A stretch of 64,000 nt of DNA from Enoplolaimus lenunculus (GCA_030248215.1 JASANG010003935.1:1-64000); one strand, 5' to 3'; shown: positions 23,733 through 37,151, numbered from the stretch's first letter. Program-made: numbers and translations. Notes: generated from the sequence alone by a model not told the origin.

Positions 23733-23885
23733 AGGCCGGGCTCAGTGGCGCAGTACCACAGTGTTCGCCTTAGGATCCGCAGACTAGTGTTCGAACGACA
23801 TGTAACCCGCTTTTTAAGCTGCTTAAGTTAAAAGGTCTGAAAGTCCTGATCGGTTGTACACCTAGATTGATAAACTGTAAAAACA
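23733..23885 (+). mobile_element. tRNA-derived SINE, copy 1
   Basis: The head has an A-box-like CTCAGTGGCGCAGTA and a B-box-like GTGTTCGAACGA; then CCCGCTTTTTAAGCTGCTT, AAAGGTCTGA and a tail with CCTAGATTGATAAAC. The same head-plus-tail order occurs at 60844-60985. It lies in the short divergent gap between the MAU2 fragment and AKAP1. Confidence 0.7.
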
Positions 23886-24019
23886 TAGCAGACGTTACTT
23901 TGAAAACAAAAACTTTTAGATTGGTTACATATCACTGTGGTTTACTTATATTAATGTAAAGTGCACATGAGCCACGTGCATATCACGAAAAAATTACCGA
24001 ATGCCTGCTGCAACACCAA

Positions 24020-27000
24020 ATGCAAACGCTGTTTTCGTTGAATCGTTTAATCATTGGCACCGTTGTCGCTGCTACGTCAGCTGCGGTTGCATTACTTGTG
24101 TTCTATAATCCAAAGAAAAAACTTAAAACAGGAAAATATAATAGTTCAACAGCAACGCGTGATCGTGCTACTGATAAGTATAAATCACCATCACACACGC
24201 AAGCGAACACTGCAAACGCTACGGAGGATATGGGGACGCTGACCATACCCAAAGATGCCGCGCAGCCAAGCACTTCAGGTACCGTGATGTTTACATTCGA
24301 ATACATTTTCGCTGTGCACAACATTAAACGCATTCGTCAAGGCTTATGGTGTAAATTAAATGATTTGCGAGGACCAGCAATTCACTATGAAGTTGAAGCG
24401 AATGTGTGTGGTCAGTGCAGCATACTTTACAACATTCAAGATTTGTAATCTCAATCTTTGTTTTCATATGCGTAGTTTCATTTCTGGCGTATTGTACTTC
24501 GACTGTTAGGTGCATAAGTCGATAAGTATCATTATGTATGTATTTGCAGGCGGATCGATTGAAGAACTATTTCGCCATAAACTGGTTGTGTCCGGCAGAA
24601 ATCCAGCGTCGTCCAGCCCAGGGAGTCATAGTCAGGTACCAATGTTTGTATTTAATAATTGTGTTTTCCGATTATCGGCATCGGCATTTTCAGGAGCATA
24701 GTGATATTTTTAGTTTTAAGTGTATTTACCGCAATTAATCGTAAAACGAATTGAATTGTATCATTATGTAGCATTTAAAAATTAACTCTTTTATCATAAG
24801 AATGTTTCAATTATCTATTGAGCGTAGCTGAGGTAATCCGATACGAAAATGATGACCACAAAACTTTGAAGCGGTTCACGTACATGTCGTTTTCTTTTAA
24901 TAGGAATGTATATAAAGCTTACGGCAAACATTTTTCAAAATACGTATTACGTATGATTTAGAAATTCTAACCCAAAACGAAAACGAAGACCATGAAACTT
25001 TGAGCCCGGTTCACTTACATGTCGTTTCCTTCTTAAGAGGGTGTAAAGCTTTTTAACAGCTATAGATGCAAAAAATGGGTTACATGATTTTCAGGCATCG
25101 ACCAATGATAGTGGCAAAGGCCCGTCTCCACACGATTTCTGCGGTGGCGCTGGTAAAAGATCTAATACAGCTTCAGCAAATATTCCTCCTACTGTTGCGG
25201 GAGCAAGTGTTCCCGCTGGAACCCTTCTGCAACCAGTGACTGCTGCTAGCGCCCGAGAAATGAAACCGTGTTACGATTTTGAAGTACCTAAAAACATAGT
25301 CGGTGAGCATTTAGATTTCCTAAACATTCGTGTTCCCGTCATATTTTGAGGGAAACACCTTTGAGCATATGCTTTTAAGCTATTAATAAGAAAACTGTGA
25401 GTTCAAAACAGTTCCATAATTTACAGTACATAGTTACGTTGAGTGGGATACTAGAGTAGACTGTCAGTATGTAGTAAAAATATCGAATTTACATTATATA
25501 CAATTTTTACTTCCGCTGATGCAATTTTTTCAAAATCTAAAACTTAACTCAGCAACAAACCCATTAGAATAAATTGGGCACAGTATAGATATAACCAGTC
25601 GTAGTGGGACCACATGTATTGAGGGAAGCTCGTACACACTTAAGCAATTAAGCTAATATGCAAATTACTTATATATTAGCTAACTACTCATTTTTACGTT
25701 TTGGAGGTTTGTACGCAATTTATTGAAATTCTTCGCACCCAAAAACCCTTTGTTGCTGAAATTAGATTGTTTGTAACCGTAATAATTAGTGAAATTACAT
25801 TGTTTGTAACCCTAATAAATAATTCGTGAAATATCTTAAAAAGTCCTAATTTAGGCTTATCCAATTAGACAAGTTAGCCTGTAGCTAATAAACGGTTTAA
25901 AAGGATAGTTTAGGCTTAAAAGGTTTGTTTATCAAAATCGGTTCAGCGGTTCCTGAGATTGTTTTCGGACGGTCGGACCGACGGACATCCACCTTTCGAT
26001 CCTCGAGCACAAAATATAAAACGCTTCGCGAAACTAAGAACTGCGCTAGGAGTTTGGCTTCGCCCAAAAATATGTTAGAGTGGTGTCACACCTACGTTTT
26101 TTCAGGATTGTTAATCGGTTCGAAGGGTGTGACGGTGAAAAAACTGATGGAAGAATCGGGTGCATACATCATAATCAGACCACATTTGTTCAGTGATGAC
26201 CATAAGATTTGTAGCATTGAAGGTGAACTAAGACCGTTTACTATTAAAACATAGCTTTGCATCCTTAGTGTTTTAGCGCTATGTAAACGCCGTATCACGT
26301 TGCTTTGTGTAAATCATTTGCAACTGTATTTTTTCACAGGAAAAATGGATATTGCTTTATTGAACCGTAATTTGAGCAATGGCCGCGTTCTAGTCATTGC
26401 CCTGGTTTTGACTTATTGTATTTAAGTAACAGTGCAGTGCATATGCGTTGTATCCTTGTTGAAGCTGGCAACAGTAGTATTTATATCGCCGTTAAATATC
26501 ATCATCATTAGCATTTGGTCTTGAGATAACTAAATCTTATTCGCTTTCTTGAGAGTATTATACCTGCAAAGCATACGATTGAAAGTTAACATGCTTGATC
26601 GCGTCACACCACCAGTGACACGAAGGGCGATATTGAGTGAATTAAATTATTTAAATTTTGAGCCAATAATCTGCAATATTAATAAAAACGCGCTCAATTT
26701 GGTCTAAACCTACGCGATACCGGATATTTACGGTTGTGTTCCTGAATACCATAAAACTGTTTTTACAAAAGACATATTCAACATCTTGCTGTGTTTAACT
26801 TTCTGGGCAAGTAAACCTGCATGTTTTTCACTATTTCAGGTACACGACCTCAAATCAACGCGTGTTTACGTCAAATTCGGCGTCGATTCCCACCGTCGCG
26901 GTTTCCGGAGCTGAAACTGACACCGTTCATTCCACCTCCGTTGCTTCCAAGTGCTGTAAACACAACAGTACCTATAACGATCGCACCTGCTAGCGTTTTA

Positions 27001-30000
27001 CAAGTAAGTTTGATGGCTTATTTATTAGTTTTAACAGCGGTCGCCTATCACTGTAGTAAGCTGGCTTTCAAACAACAGCTACCGATTGAGAGCTTTGTTA
27101 AAGAGGGTGTGTGGGTATGATATCCCTATGAATTTTTGCTTTTCACTACTGTTTTTGAGCTCATTTCTATGCTTATGTTTGTTACTGATTCTTTATTTAG
27201 CGTTGGAGCCGAAAGTAGTTGTATACAAAATAAAGGACAGTAAGGAGAGTACAGTAAAATAATTGTGCGCTTATAGTGAAAGTGAATAGGGTATTCGTCT
27301 CCGGTAGTCGTTCTAAAGAAAAAGGATGACGAACTTGGTATGAAAATATTGGCATTAATTCAGGGTTGGTCTTTTCAAATTTTAATATAACATGCAAAAA
27401 GTGCGTGAAAGTATCATGAGCTGCGAGTTATTTTATGTCTGATGGGCATTTAAGTTCATAATATAGCTTAAAAGCAAGCCTTCTGTAATTGTAATTTGTG
27501 AACACTGTAATGACCTTACAGTTAACTATTCCAACTGGTGTGCGAGTAGAAGTCGTTGTGAGCAGTCTAGTTACACCGGCGCATTTGTTCTTGCAACAAC
27601 CTACGCATCCCACTTATCCGTCACTTGCACGTCTCGACCAGTATATGCTCGCAGTTTACGGACAGCCAGTTGGAGCACCACTTTTACCGAGACCATTTGA
27701 CAGTAAGTGGTTTTAGACCTGGAGCGTAAATACATTTGCATACTATTACAAGTTAGAGTCATACTATTACTAGTCAGAGTTAGCGGCCGGTTTAAAGATT
27801 TAGATTGTCTCGAATTAACCGTGATTTTTTGGGACAGTCGGGATTTTATCGAAGCACCAGACATTGGGTTGCGCTATGCTTTACTGTGCCGGACGTTGTT
27901 AAAACATAGGCAAAATCTATTTAATGACATCCGGTTGGCATCATGTTATATTTGTTATAAAATTATATATCTGTCAAGGTGCAACCGGAATTCCGATTTC
28001 GATTAGTAAATTACTCGAACCGAGTTCCGATTCCGATTCCGAAAATTTAACTTTAATCCTGCTTGTTGTGATACGTTGCTTAAAAATTCTTTATTACTTA
28101 TGAAATTACTTTCGATGACTTAAATTATCAATAATTGATTGTAGTTTAGCTTTACAGAACCAAAAATCATTGTCAATTTGTTCATGCGACGTTTTGGAAA
28201 TTGTTTCCAGCCAATAGACACCCTTAATCAATATTATACTTGTTAATACAAATTGTCCGAACGGTGACAAAATTTCTAGTTCCGATTCCGATTACAATTC
28301 CGATATAAATTTGTTGTTGCGATTTTGATTTCCGTATAATCCAGTTCCGCTTTGCACCCTGATTTGAACGTGGTGAAATTTGGTGTTTCTTGTGATTTTC
28401 ATATTTTTCGAACGAGAACCGAGCATGATAGGATAGCTTTTCATGCGAGTCAGTTAATGATTGCGTATGAAAATACTGGCCTCGGTTAGGCCGCGTCAAA
28501 TAACGTGTTGGCCCGGGGCATCTCTAGATCGTTACTATATATGAAACCAAAATTGGACCAGAATCAATAGTGTGTTATAGTGCACGGTTGGCCGTACATT
28601 TAATTCACCGCGTTTAGGCGTTGAGCTGGTTTCCTGTCAGAGTTTTGTTGTCAGATTTGTTTATTCTACAGTCGACTTAAATCAATGTGGACAATTAGTG
28701 ATATATGAAGCACGTGTAATATTTTCTGAAAAACTGCCAACACATATACAGCGATCTGTGTGAAGAAAGCTAAATTTTTATATTGTTATGTCGTGCGAGC
28801 AATATTTTTGATTTTTTAAAATGAGAAATGTCATCGTACACATCTCCGCAGATTTTAATGTAAACTTGTAAAGCCGTGTTGTATCCGCATGTCTTTCAGC
28901 AGATTATATATTATTTTGTAGTCAATATTGTATGCGTTGCTCCTGTGCTGGGGGGCTGGTATCGTGCACAGATTGTTGAAATATTTCGCGACACAGACGA
29001 GGTTTTGTTGAGGTTTGTCGATTATGGTGGATATGGACGCGCGTGCGGTGTTGACCTACGACAAATTAGGTAAGAAGCGCAGTAGTGCGCTTTTCAGCGA
29101 ACCAGTGAAAAGTGCTTGTTCTAAACATTGGCATAAAAAGGGTTTAGCATCATCAGAGTTTAATGCGGAAATGTAAAAAAAACAGTTACATATTAAATTT
29201 GGATTTATGTTAGCTACATTTTATTATGTAACAGTTCTCCATACTTTTCTCTGGCTGTAACTCGACGCCGCGCGGTGTGGGGCATCACAAATAAAACTAA
29301 CTTTTCTTAAAAGTATTATTTTTTAACTTGACGCTTGGTGGCGCATTACCTTTGTATTTTACTTTGCACTATTGTTTTTCATTGTATGTTTTAGAAGCGA
29401 TTTTATGACGTTACCTTTTCAAGCATTTGAATGCTATTTAGCGCACATTGAACCCAAAGATAGTGAGTTTTTGTAAAATACAATAGAAAAGTATGTGATG
29501 GGTCTCTCTAATGGGGGAAGTAGGCCCCACCGACGTTCGATCCCCCGCATTCGATCTTTTCCACTCCAACTTCTTTCCCAGGTTGACGTTCTGCACTTTG
29601 TTCCAGCCCATACTGAAACAAAAATTACCTACAATTTCCAGATTTTTAAGTATCATTTCCACCAGTTTGCACGTCGCGCATGAAGGGTTAATCGAGAGTG
29701 GTACCTAAACCGCAAACTTTTGCACCTGTACGTACTAGATAAGTACCTTGCACGGACGCAATATATAAAACGCTAACCTTAAAAAACAAGTTTACTTATG
29801 CCCCCACAGTTTCCCTCCTCCAGCTTGTCCCCTGTTAATGCGGGGATTGGTCCAACTCGCCCGCCAGCAGCCTAAGAAACCTCAGATGTGTGAAACCTTT
29901 TGAAGTTTGTGTTCCATTAAAAAACCTTTAAATATGATATGTTTGTTTAGACATGCTGTTTCGCTACCTTACTATATCTTATAGGCGCTCTGTGACAGTG

Positions 30001-30804
30001 TTGAAACACGTATTTGGAAGTTTGTTTAGTAGCACACTGATGTTTACGTTTTTACGCAAGCAAAACAGTTACTGAGCGAGTTATTTGTTTAAAATGCCGG
30101 TTTAGAAGATTTTTTAGGAACCATTGGCTGGAGCAGCGAATCTCTGTCGTTTGTGGAGAAAGCGACCAGTAATCAGGTTGTCGAAGCAACTGTTGTAGGT
30201 ACATCTGCCGACGATAATATGCCGTTCGTTGAAGTTTATACTACAAGCGATGGAAAGGTATAATAACCAGATGGTCATCGAGACAAAAGCACTTTGCGCA
30301 CGAACAAAATGCTTGTGGTGGGCTCAGTTTTGCACTGCGTTAACTCAATAGTGTTTTAGGATCTGCAGTTTGATTAAGATGTGCAATACCTTCTCCATTC
30401 AAGCTACGACTGGTTGGTTATTCTTATCTGGTTTAACATCCGGCAAAGCATATATTTCCTGCTTCGTATCAGACATCAACGGCGTGGGTGTAGCCAGGAT
30501 ATGGAAATAGAGGGATACGGAGTATCTACATTTAGCAACAAATCAAGACTTTCCATATAATCGTTTTTAATAACTTATGCGCAAGCATCGCGAGTATTAA
30601 GTTTTATTTTAACGCTTAACCTGTTTTGCGGCTTTACGCACAGGGTTCACGAATTAGAGACGCTCGTCACTGTTATAGCAACCATGTTGCTCTCTGTTTC
30701 AGATGATGAGTGTTAATCAATTACTCGTAGATCGTGGATACGCTTCGTGGATTCGAAAACCGAGGAAATCTTCAACAACGTCAGACCAACCAACGGCAGC
30801 GTAA
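24020..30804 (+). CDS. AKAP1: A-kinase anchor protein 1 (mitochondrial, KH and Tudor domains)
   Basis: Scaffold of the outer mitochondrial membrane that holds protein kinase A and mRNA. Exons: 24020-24278, 24550-24635, 25095-25302, 26106-26222, 26840-27003, 27522-27702, 28922-29069, 29395-29462, 30106-30257, 30703-30804; all GT-AG, one frame, 494 residues. The N-terminus (residues 8-30) is a hydrophobic anchor followed by KKKLK, as expected for mitochondrial targeting. A single KH domain has the GXXG loop (LLIGSKGVTVKKLMEESGA). The linker RRFPPSRFPE and the block HLFLQQPTHPTYPSL are AKAP1-specific. The Tudor core has GGWYRAQIVEIF, RFVDYGGYG and SDFMTLPFQAFEC. The C-terminus INxxLVxRG is kept as VNQLLVDRGYASW. 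It is shorter than human AKAP1 (about 900) because the middle linker is short. No RII-binding helix could be assigned by eye. An out-of-frame ATG at 24001 precedes the chosen start. Confidence 0.94.
25595..26068. mobile_element. Monomer-carrying TIR element in AKAP1 intron 3
   Basis: Begins CCAGTCGTAGTGGGACCACA, holds about one and a half monomers (GGAGGTTTGTACGCAATTTA, TAATTAGTGAAATTACATTG), then the arm with GGTTCAGCGGTTCCTGAGA, GACATCCACCTTTCGATCC and AACGCTTCGCGAAACT. It ends about 37 bases before the exon-4 acceptor. Same family as 4383-5930 with fewer monomers. Confidence 0.75.
27975..28361. mobile_element. hAT-like MITE (ATTCCG subfamily) in AKAP1 intron 6
   Basis: Begins CAAGGTGCAACCGGAATTCC and ends CCGCTTTGCACCCTG, with ATTCCGATTCCG words inside both ends. 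The middle (CTTGTTGTGATACGTTGC) is shared with copies at 34454, 35059 and 62370. Confidence 0.7.
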
Positions 30805-31305
30805 CAAAAACCGCCGCGATGCAATTCATCTGCCTGTCTGCTTGGTTGAGTGTACTTCGACTGGATTTCGTATCCATCAGTTTGAGTTACCTCTCTTGTA
30901 CCCCCTCAGATTACAATACTGTACCCAGTCACTTGAAGACGACGTACGTTCGCAATTGATTATCACTTAGACGAGGTCGTTGCAAGAACCGTGTTACAGA
31001 TCGGTGTGTTTTTGTCGTCACACAGTCTATTTATTTTCATCGTCAGCATTTCCATTTTTAAGTGGCTATGTATTGGGGCGTTTATTTATGATTTTCTGAT
31101 TTTGTATGACAAGTTAAACACTTGATAGCCAGACTGTCTTTCGCATATGTCCCCAGGTACTTGCGAAGCAAACGCGTAATTCATAACATAGGTTTGTATT
31201 TTGTGAACAACTAAAACTGAAATTTAAAGAATGCATCAAATGCAGATTTTAGAATTAAAAGTTGTAATGGAATTTTGGGTTCTTTTAACCGAGTATAAAC
31301 GCAGA

Positions 31306-31311
31306 AATAAA
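31306..31311 (+). terminator. Candidate AATAAA poly(A) signal of AKAP1
   Basis: AATAAA about 500 bases after the AKAP1 stop, the first clean hexamer I see on this strand. Confidence 0.35.
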
Positions 31312-32176
31312 ATTCAACTGAGTTGCGCAGACGATTTATCTCGTGTGGGGGGGCGCAATTGAACAGGCTGTTAAAACGTAGTTGGGACTTTTTATTATCA
31401 GCAATGGGTAGAATGTAGTAGCTTCTGTTATTGCTTTAGTAGTTGCAAGCCCTTGTTGTAATCGATGATGTGTTTGCTTTAACTTGTATCAAAGTGTAAA
31501 AATGTACTGGCTTACAACTTAAATGAATTTAACCAAGTAACTATATTACGTTCCATGTTATGTCTGCCTCAAATAATGTGTGCGAGTTAAGAACAATGCG
31601 AGGTCGTAACATGTTAAATGTAATTTTGGTGAAGAGTCTAGGGTTTGACCAAATGCATGTATATTGGTCAGCGTCTCGTGTAAGAATGAAAAATTTTGCG
31701 TTACACCTGCCAGAGCAATAGAAACATGTGAATTGTGAAATATCGAATCAGAATTCATTGAAATATGGATTAATGTTCTCACCGCAAGTACAGAATGTTC
31801 GAAAAGTGATTCAGCCAGTTCCAACACAATTTTAACATACAAACAGCGGTTTCAAACCTTGCTGGATTTTTCGATTTCAAAACCGAATCCGATTCTGAAC
31901 CTCAGATTAATTGATATAAGATTTTTGCCCAATTTTATCAGAGATCAGATTAAATTATTTCTGGGTACTTCCACTAGACCTTATGGCTAAAATTAAGGTG
32001 TTACATGCAACAGTGTTGTTTGTTTGTGTTTGTTTTGGTGTGTGATTGTATAGTGTACAAATTTCGTATATCACAACTTGTCTGTCCTACAAGGTTGCAG
32101 CAGGTTTCTAAACAAGCGAGCTATTGTGTTCGTTGAAAAGATTTTAGAACATGTTTAATCGAAGTTTATAAGTAGT
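31312..32176. other. Spacer after AKAP1, nothing recognised
   Basis: AT-rich sequence. A 94-codon frame on the minus strand (31558-31842) shows no known motif and is not called. Confidence 0.5.
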
Positions 32177-32626
32177 CAGGGTGCGACCGGATACCCGGCT
32201 CCTGTTTACTATCCGGTAAAAAACCCGCTCCCGGTTCCGGTATCCGGTATAAACCAACCGGATACTGGATTTCGGTGATGATTTCGTACATCTCAAATTA
32301 TTGAAAATTATGTTGTGAGATGTTATGTTTTCGGTCCCATTACCTGTAAGTATACATTATTGGTTTAAAGTAGAATATAGTTAAGGCAGCGATTCGGATT
32401 TTATTATCGAAACAAACCAATTATTTGCAGCTGCACACAATTATTTTCAAGTATTAGGACACGCTCCTTATATAAACGCAATATTCCGTTTACTAAAGAT
32501 AAATTAACATTTACTGACGCATTAACGTGCTAAAAATTGATTTATTTTAAAAACACACTATCCGATTAACATCCGGTTGCGGCTCCGGTAAAAAAATCTC
32601 TATCCGGATCCGAAATCCGGTTTAAG
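32177..32626. mobile_element. hAT-like MITE (ATCCGG subfamily)
   Basis: Begins CAGGGTGCGACCGGATACCC, with CTATCCGG and GGTATCCGG words at the left and CGGTTGCGGCTCCGG / CTATCCGGATCCG at the right. The right terminus is eroded. Confidence 0.6.
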
Positions 32627-32689
32627 TAGTATGCTTTATGGTGTCGTTGTTTTGACCGAGCTACAGTAGGATTGCAGCGAATGATTTTA

Positions 32690-33300
32690 ATTCTGCAATA
32701 GAGTTGTTGCAACAATCAAAATGCAAACCCGGAACCGGACCTGATTTTGTTTACAATCAAAATCCGAACCCGGAATTTTTGCCAACCGGAAATCGGGACT
32801 GAAATGGTTAAAATATCCGGATCCGATACGGACCCGAAAGACTTCATTATGTAATACTGAACACGGACCTAAAATTTCTAAAAGGACACAAAAGTTCCGG
32901 GGCACAAATTCCTCGTAATTTTTGTCTTCATATCACTTCTTGCTGCGAGGTCGATCTTGCGATGATTTGGACCGACAGCCCGGTAACTGTGAGGCCCAAA
33001 ATGGCATGGAAAATATTTATAGGTTTCTTTTGTACCATCGCTCATTTGTGCAATGTGATGCGCCCTGAGTGTGCTAGACAGCTCTAGCGGCAGTAATTCA
33101 TATTACACCTATGCATATGTGTATGTAAAACATATCGAACCTGTATGCGTATAACTGAGCATTCTTTGTGTTCCAACGGACTGGACAGCTGTAACCGGGA
33201 CCATGTTTCACAACCGGGAAAACCTTGAATATTGACCAGAGTTGAAAACCTGGGACCCGAAATTTTTTGTCGAAAATACCCGGGCCTTTATTGAACTCTA
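32690..33300. other. hAT-like fragments, no gene
   Basis: CCCGGAACCGGACC and GAACCCGGAAT words at about 32727-32880 and CCGGGACC words near 33195-33285 look like eroded MITE ends of the same superfamily. Confidence 0.4.
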
Positions 33301-34453
33301 TTAAGTAGCATAATTGTAGGTCTGTCAGTCTTTTCAGGAAAGTAGTGATGAAGCTTGAACGTTTCATACACTTTTCGCCAATACTTATGGAGAAAATGTG
33401 ATTCAGTGTTAATTAAGTTTTTTAACGCGATTTGTTTCCAAAAACAATTTTTCGCGCACCACCACCCCCCCTCCCGTTCTGTTTTATAGAATCGCACAAA
33501 ATGTCTGTTCGCAACACCGCACTGGCGGAAACGGATACAAAGCGTAGATCGCTCTTTGAGACCTTGGTTTCATAAAATAACTGCTTAAACGTCAATCGTT
33601 GTCATTATTGCTTTGTTTCATTCCTTTTCGCTTTTCGTTCATTCCTTTATGCTCTTCGCCACAGTTGTTTGTTTGTTTGTTTGTTATTTTGTGTTTGTGC
33701 GTCCTTGTGTGGTTGCGATCTTGTGTGTGCAGTATATTGCATGTTTCCTATTGTACAGTAACAGTACAGTGTCGTTTATATACGTAAATTGTCAGTATAT
33801 ATAACATAGTTTGGGCTATCTACGGTAATATTATTAGCGCTATTCGAACGTGCCAGTTATTGCAACGAGAACATGCAGTTGTAACTTACACGAGTAAGGG
33901 TTGCGCTCTGCTTTTTTTTGACGTGCGGCGCAATCTGTCACCCGCCAGCGATCACATTGAATATTATGAGTCCGTTGTGTGTTTAAAATATAAAAAAAAT
34001 TGTTTTTGTAGTCTAGGTTCAGTTTCTAAAGCAGTAATGAGTAGGAAAAAACTAAAAACATCAATGGATAGGTATGTCCGTGCCACGTACATCCATTACT
34101 ATAACGACTGTATGGTACCGTTTGTAGATTCACCAGTCATGTATATATACTTCTACAATTAAGCTTTTACGTCGTCTAATATGAATAAAGAGAAATGTTT
34201 TTGGGGTTTACTGCGTCCGTCTTGTAAAACAAGGGCCGTGGTTATAGTAAAACATATATGGATTTAGGGGTGGCCGCGTAAGCTTTTCTAGAGGTCCTGC
34301 TGCGAAGAACGAGTAGTAGCTATACAGCTCTAGTGAACATACAATTTTGAACTCTGTTGTACTAATTAGGAAAATCTGCTAGCGTGGTGCAACTGAAATT
34401 GTTTCGGTAGCATAAAATTGGGAAGCTATTTTTCAATTTCCGGATATGTATTT
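33301..34453. other. Gene-free spacer with a short TTTG microsatellite
   Basis: A TTTG run sits at about 33665-33690 in a pyrimidine-rich stretch. No coding sequence is supported. Several frames up to 100 codons lack any motif. Confidence 0.5.
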
Positions 34454-34844
34454 CAGGGTGCAAAGCGGAACTAGATTATACCGGAATCGGAGCAGCAAAT
34501 TTATACCGGAATCGGAACAGCAAATTTATACCGGAATTCTAATCGGAATCTGAATCGAAACTAGAAAGTTTGTGACCGTATGGATAATTTGTGTTGACAA
34601 ATATAATATTGCTTTAGGGTGTCTGTAGGCTGGCAACAATTTTCAAATACGTCGCATGAACAAATAGGTAAACAATAAACAATTATTGCTAAAAGTTAAC
34701 CTCATCGAAAACCATTTAATAGATAAATGATACAGAATTCTTATGCAACATATCACAACAAATAGAATTAAAATTAAAATTTCGATATTCCGATTCTTTT
34801 CGAACTGGAGTTCTGATCAGAATCGGGATTCCGGTTGCACCCTG
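34454..34844. mobile_element. hAT-like MITE (ATTCCG subfamily)
   Basis: Begins CAGGGTGCAAAGCGGAACTA and ends ATTCCGGTTGCACCCTG. The left end repeats a word containing GCAAATTTATACCGGAATCG. The flanking 8-mers (ATGTATTT and ATGTGTCG) agree at the first four bases and one more. Confidence 0.7.
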
Positions 34845-35058
34845 ATGTGTCGGAGGTACTGGTACCATCTGGGTTTTACAAAAGGTCTCAGACAAGAATC
34901 GTGTTATATGTTTGCACCTTTAATTATATATAATAGTACTTGAATAATGTGGGAATACAAATGTAGTTTCTGATTCTAACGATATTGTGTGTTATATAAT
35001 ATGCAGCTTATTGTATTTGACAGTATTTTTAGTTTGTACTTTGCTGCATTGCTGTATA

Positions 35059-35435
35059 TTTGGGTGCAGCCGGAATTCCGTATCCGATCTGAATTCCGAT
35101 TCAAAATGTGTTCCGATTCCGTTGCACAATCAATCGGAATTGGAATTTTGAAATTACAATTTCAATCCTACATCTTGTAATACGTTGCATAAAATTATGT
35201 ATCATTTTTTATTAAATTGCTTCCGATAAAGTTAACTTATCAAGAATTGATTATTGTTTAGCTTTCCGTATCCAGAAATCATCGTCAATTTATTCATGCG
35301 ACGTATTTGAAAATTGTTGCCTGCCTACACACCCTAAAGCAATATTTGTCAACACGAAATATCCGTGCGGTCACAAAATTTCTAGTTTCGATTCCGATTA
35401 CAATTCCGGTATAAATTTGCTGTTTCGAAGAATGG
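35059..35435. mobile_element. hAT-like MITE (ATTCCG subfamily), right end lost
   Basis: Begins GGGTGCAGCCGGAATTCCG and continues with ACATCTTGTAATACGTTGC and GGTCACAAAATTTCTAG, as in the copy at 27975-28361. The right terminus is not seen. Confidence 0.6.
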
Positions 35436-35812
35436 AACTGTTTGTGGTCGTTCGAAATAATTTCATGCTGTTTTTCACGTGTTGATTAGTGATAATTTGT
35501 GTTCGTTGCTCGGTTTGTTGAGTACCTGTACCTATATTACTTACGTATTGTTTGAAATTTGTAAATAGGTCAACTGCTGTGGTTTATTATACCAAGAGTG
35601 GATGATCCCTTAAGAGTATGTAAAACGCCTGGTTTTGCATGGAACTAAATCTTCCAGCACTCGTTGCGTTTTGGTCCCACGCCCCCTCATTTTTTTGGGG
35701 GGGGGGTCAATTTTACGTTCATTTTACACGTGTATCCGCCAGCCAACACCGAATATATAATCGGACCACATTTTATTATATACAATAGCGCATGAATTTC
35801 AACATCGATGGA

Positions 35813-35895
35813 GATGCAACGCGCGCTGGGTACATTTTTTCTACATAGAATGTACCCAGTTGCATACTCTTGTTAAAGGGTATCGTGCACTCTTG
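35813..35895. repeat. Dispersed hairpin repeat, copy 1
   Basis: GCAACGCGCGCTGGGTACAT and ATGTACCCAGTTGC pair as a stem-loop, followed by ATACTCTTGTTAAAGGGT. Relatives occur at about 44858-44920 and 51997-52080. Confidence 0.7.
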
Positions 35896-35906
35896 ATTAT
35901 ACGTAT

Positions 35907-36697
35907 CAGGGTACAACCGGGTATCCGGATCCGGTGTTCTACATTGCCGGATATTTAGTGCTAATAAGTAACACAAAGTTCTGTATATCTGGCTATTATT
36001 TGCGTCCAAAATAAAAAATGACTTTAGGAAGCCCAGTTAATACTGAGGCTCTTGCAAATACTTAACATATCATAGCCAGTCAGTAGTACTAAATTAGCGT
36101 GTATATAAATTTAGTTTTTTGTTGAAATATGCATTTAAATATCCCGCTATGGAATTTTGTGATATTCGGTTGAACCTTGATACCCTTCCATATAAACAAA
36201 TTGTAACTTTGTTGTGCCATTGTGTAATTTACGAGGTGTAGTATTAATTCGTTTATTACGTAAGGTGTTCAAAGGACGTGAACTATTTTGTTGGTATTGA
36301 ATTTAGATTTTGTGGTAAAAATTATGAATGTTTGTTGTACAATATTGGTTGCAGCGATGTTATGTCATATTTTATGTATTTGAAACGATTTTTCCTGGAA
36401 AGAACTTACAGTTTAGCCTCGCAATTTTTAAACTGCACCGGTGAAAAAAGTTATTTTCTCAAATTTTTGCGTTTTTGTATAAAACCAGCGTTATTTTTCT
36501 GTTGTAGTTTCAATTATCCTAAACTTAAAGTTGAACGATTGAGGCAATATTGCGACGATATCATACTTACTGACGCATTAACGTGCTAAAAATTGATTTA
36601 TTAAAAACACTATCCGGTTAACACCCGGTTCCGGTGAAAAAATCACTATCCGGATCCAGTTCCGGTATCCGGTTTTTTGCGATCCGGCCGCACCTTG
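35907..36697. mobile_element. Longer hAT-like element (ATCCGG subfamily), about 790 bp
   Basis: Begins CAGGGTACAACCGGGTATCC and ends GATCCGGCCGCACCTTG, with TATCCGGATCCAGTTCCGG near the right end. It shares ACTGACGCATTAACGTGCTA with 32510-32535. An internal 103-codon frame (36278-36589) has no recognisable transposase motif, so I treat the element as non-autonomous. Confidence 0.6.
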
Positions 36698-37151
36698 GTA
36701 TAAGCATATTCCTAAGTGTAAGAGTGAGCTTACACCTAAGCCTAAGCAAAAAATATCCTAAAGCTTAAGGTTACTCTATTACAGTCTCGCAGAAAAACGT
36801 TCCGGCTTTGATTTTTACATGGGTCTAAACGTTGAAGATGCATCCAGTAAGTTTTTGAGCCAACAACCGTACAATTAACTACACATCGGTCAGTTATGAT
36901 GTAACGATATGAGGACAAACACACAGCGTTGAATATTTTTGACGTTGTAATTTTGTTATTTGCTGCATTTAACAAGACATTATCATATCTGGTTCGTTTG
37001 GCTGATTTTTTGGCTTCTTTTCTGTGGATTCTGTATTTGCTATCGGGTTTTGATAATCGCTCAATGATATTGCAAATATATTAAAATATATATCTATATA
37101 AATTAAAGAAATGATGTATATACAAATATATTTTTCATATTGAGTTATTTG

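Noticed and set aside
36278-36589. 103-codon ORF as a transposase remnant
   Set aside because: It lies inside a hAT-like element but shows no recognisable hAT dimerisation or zinc-finger motif.
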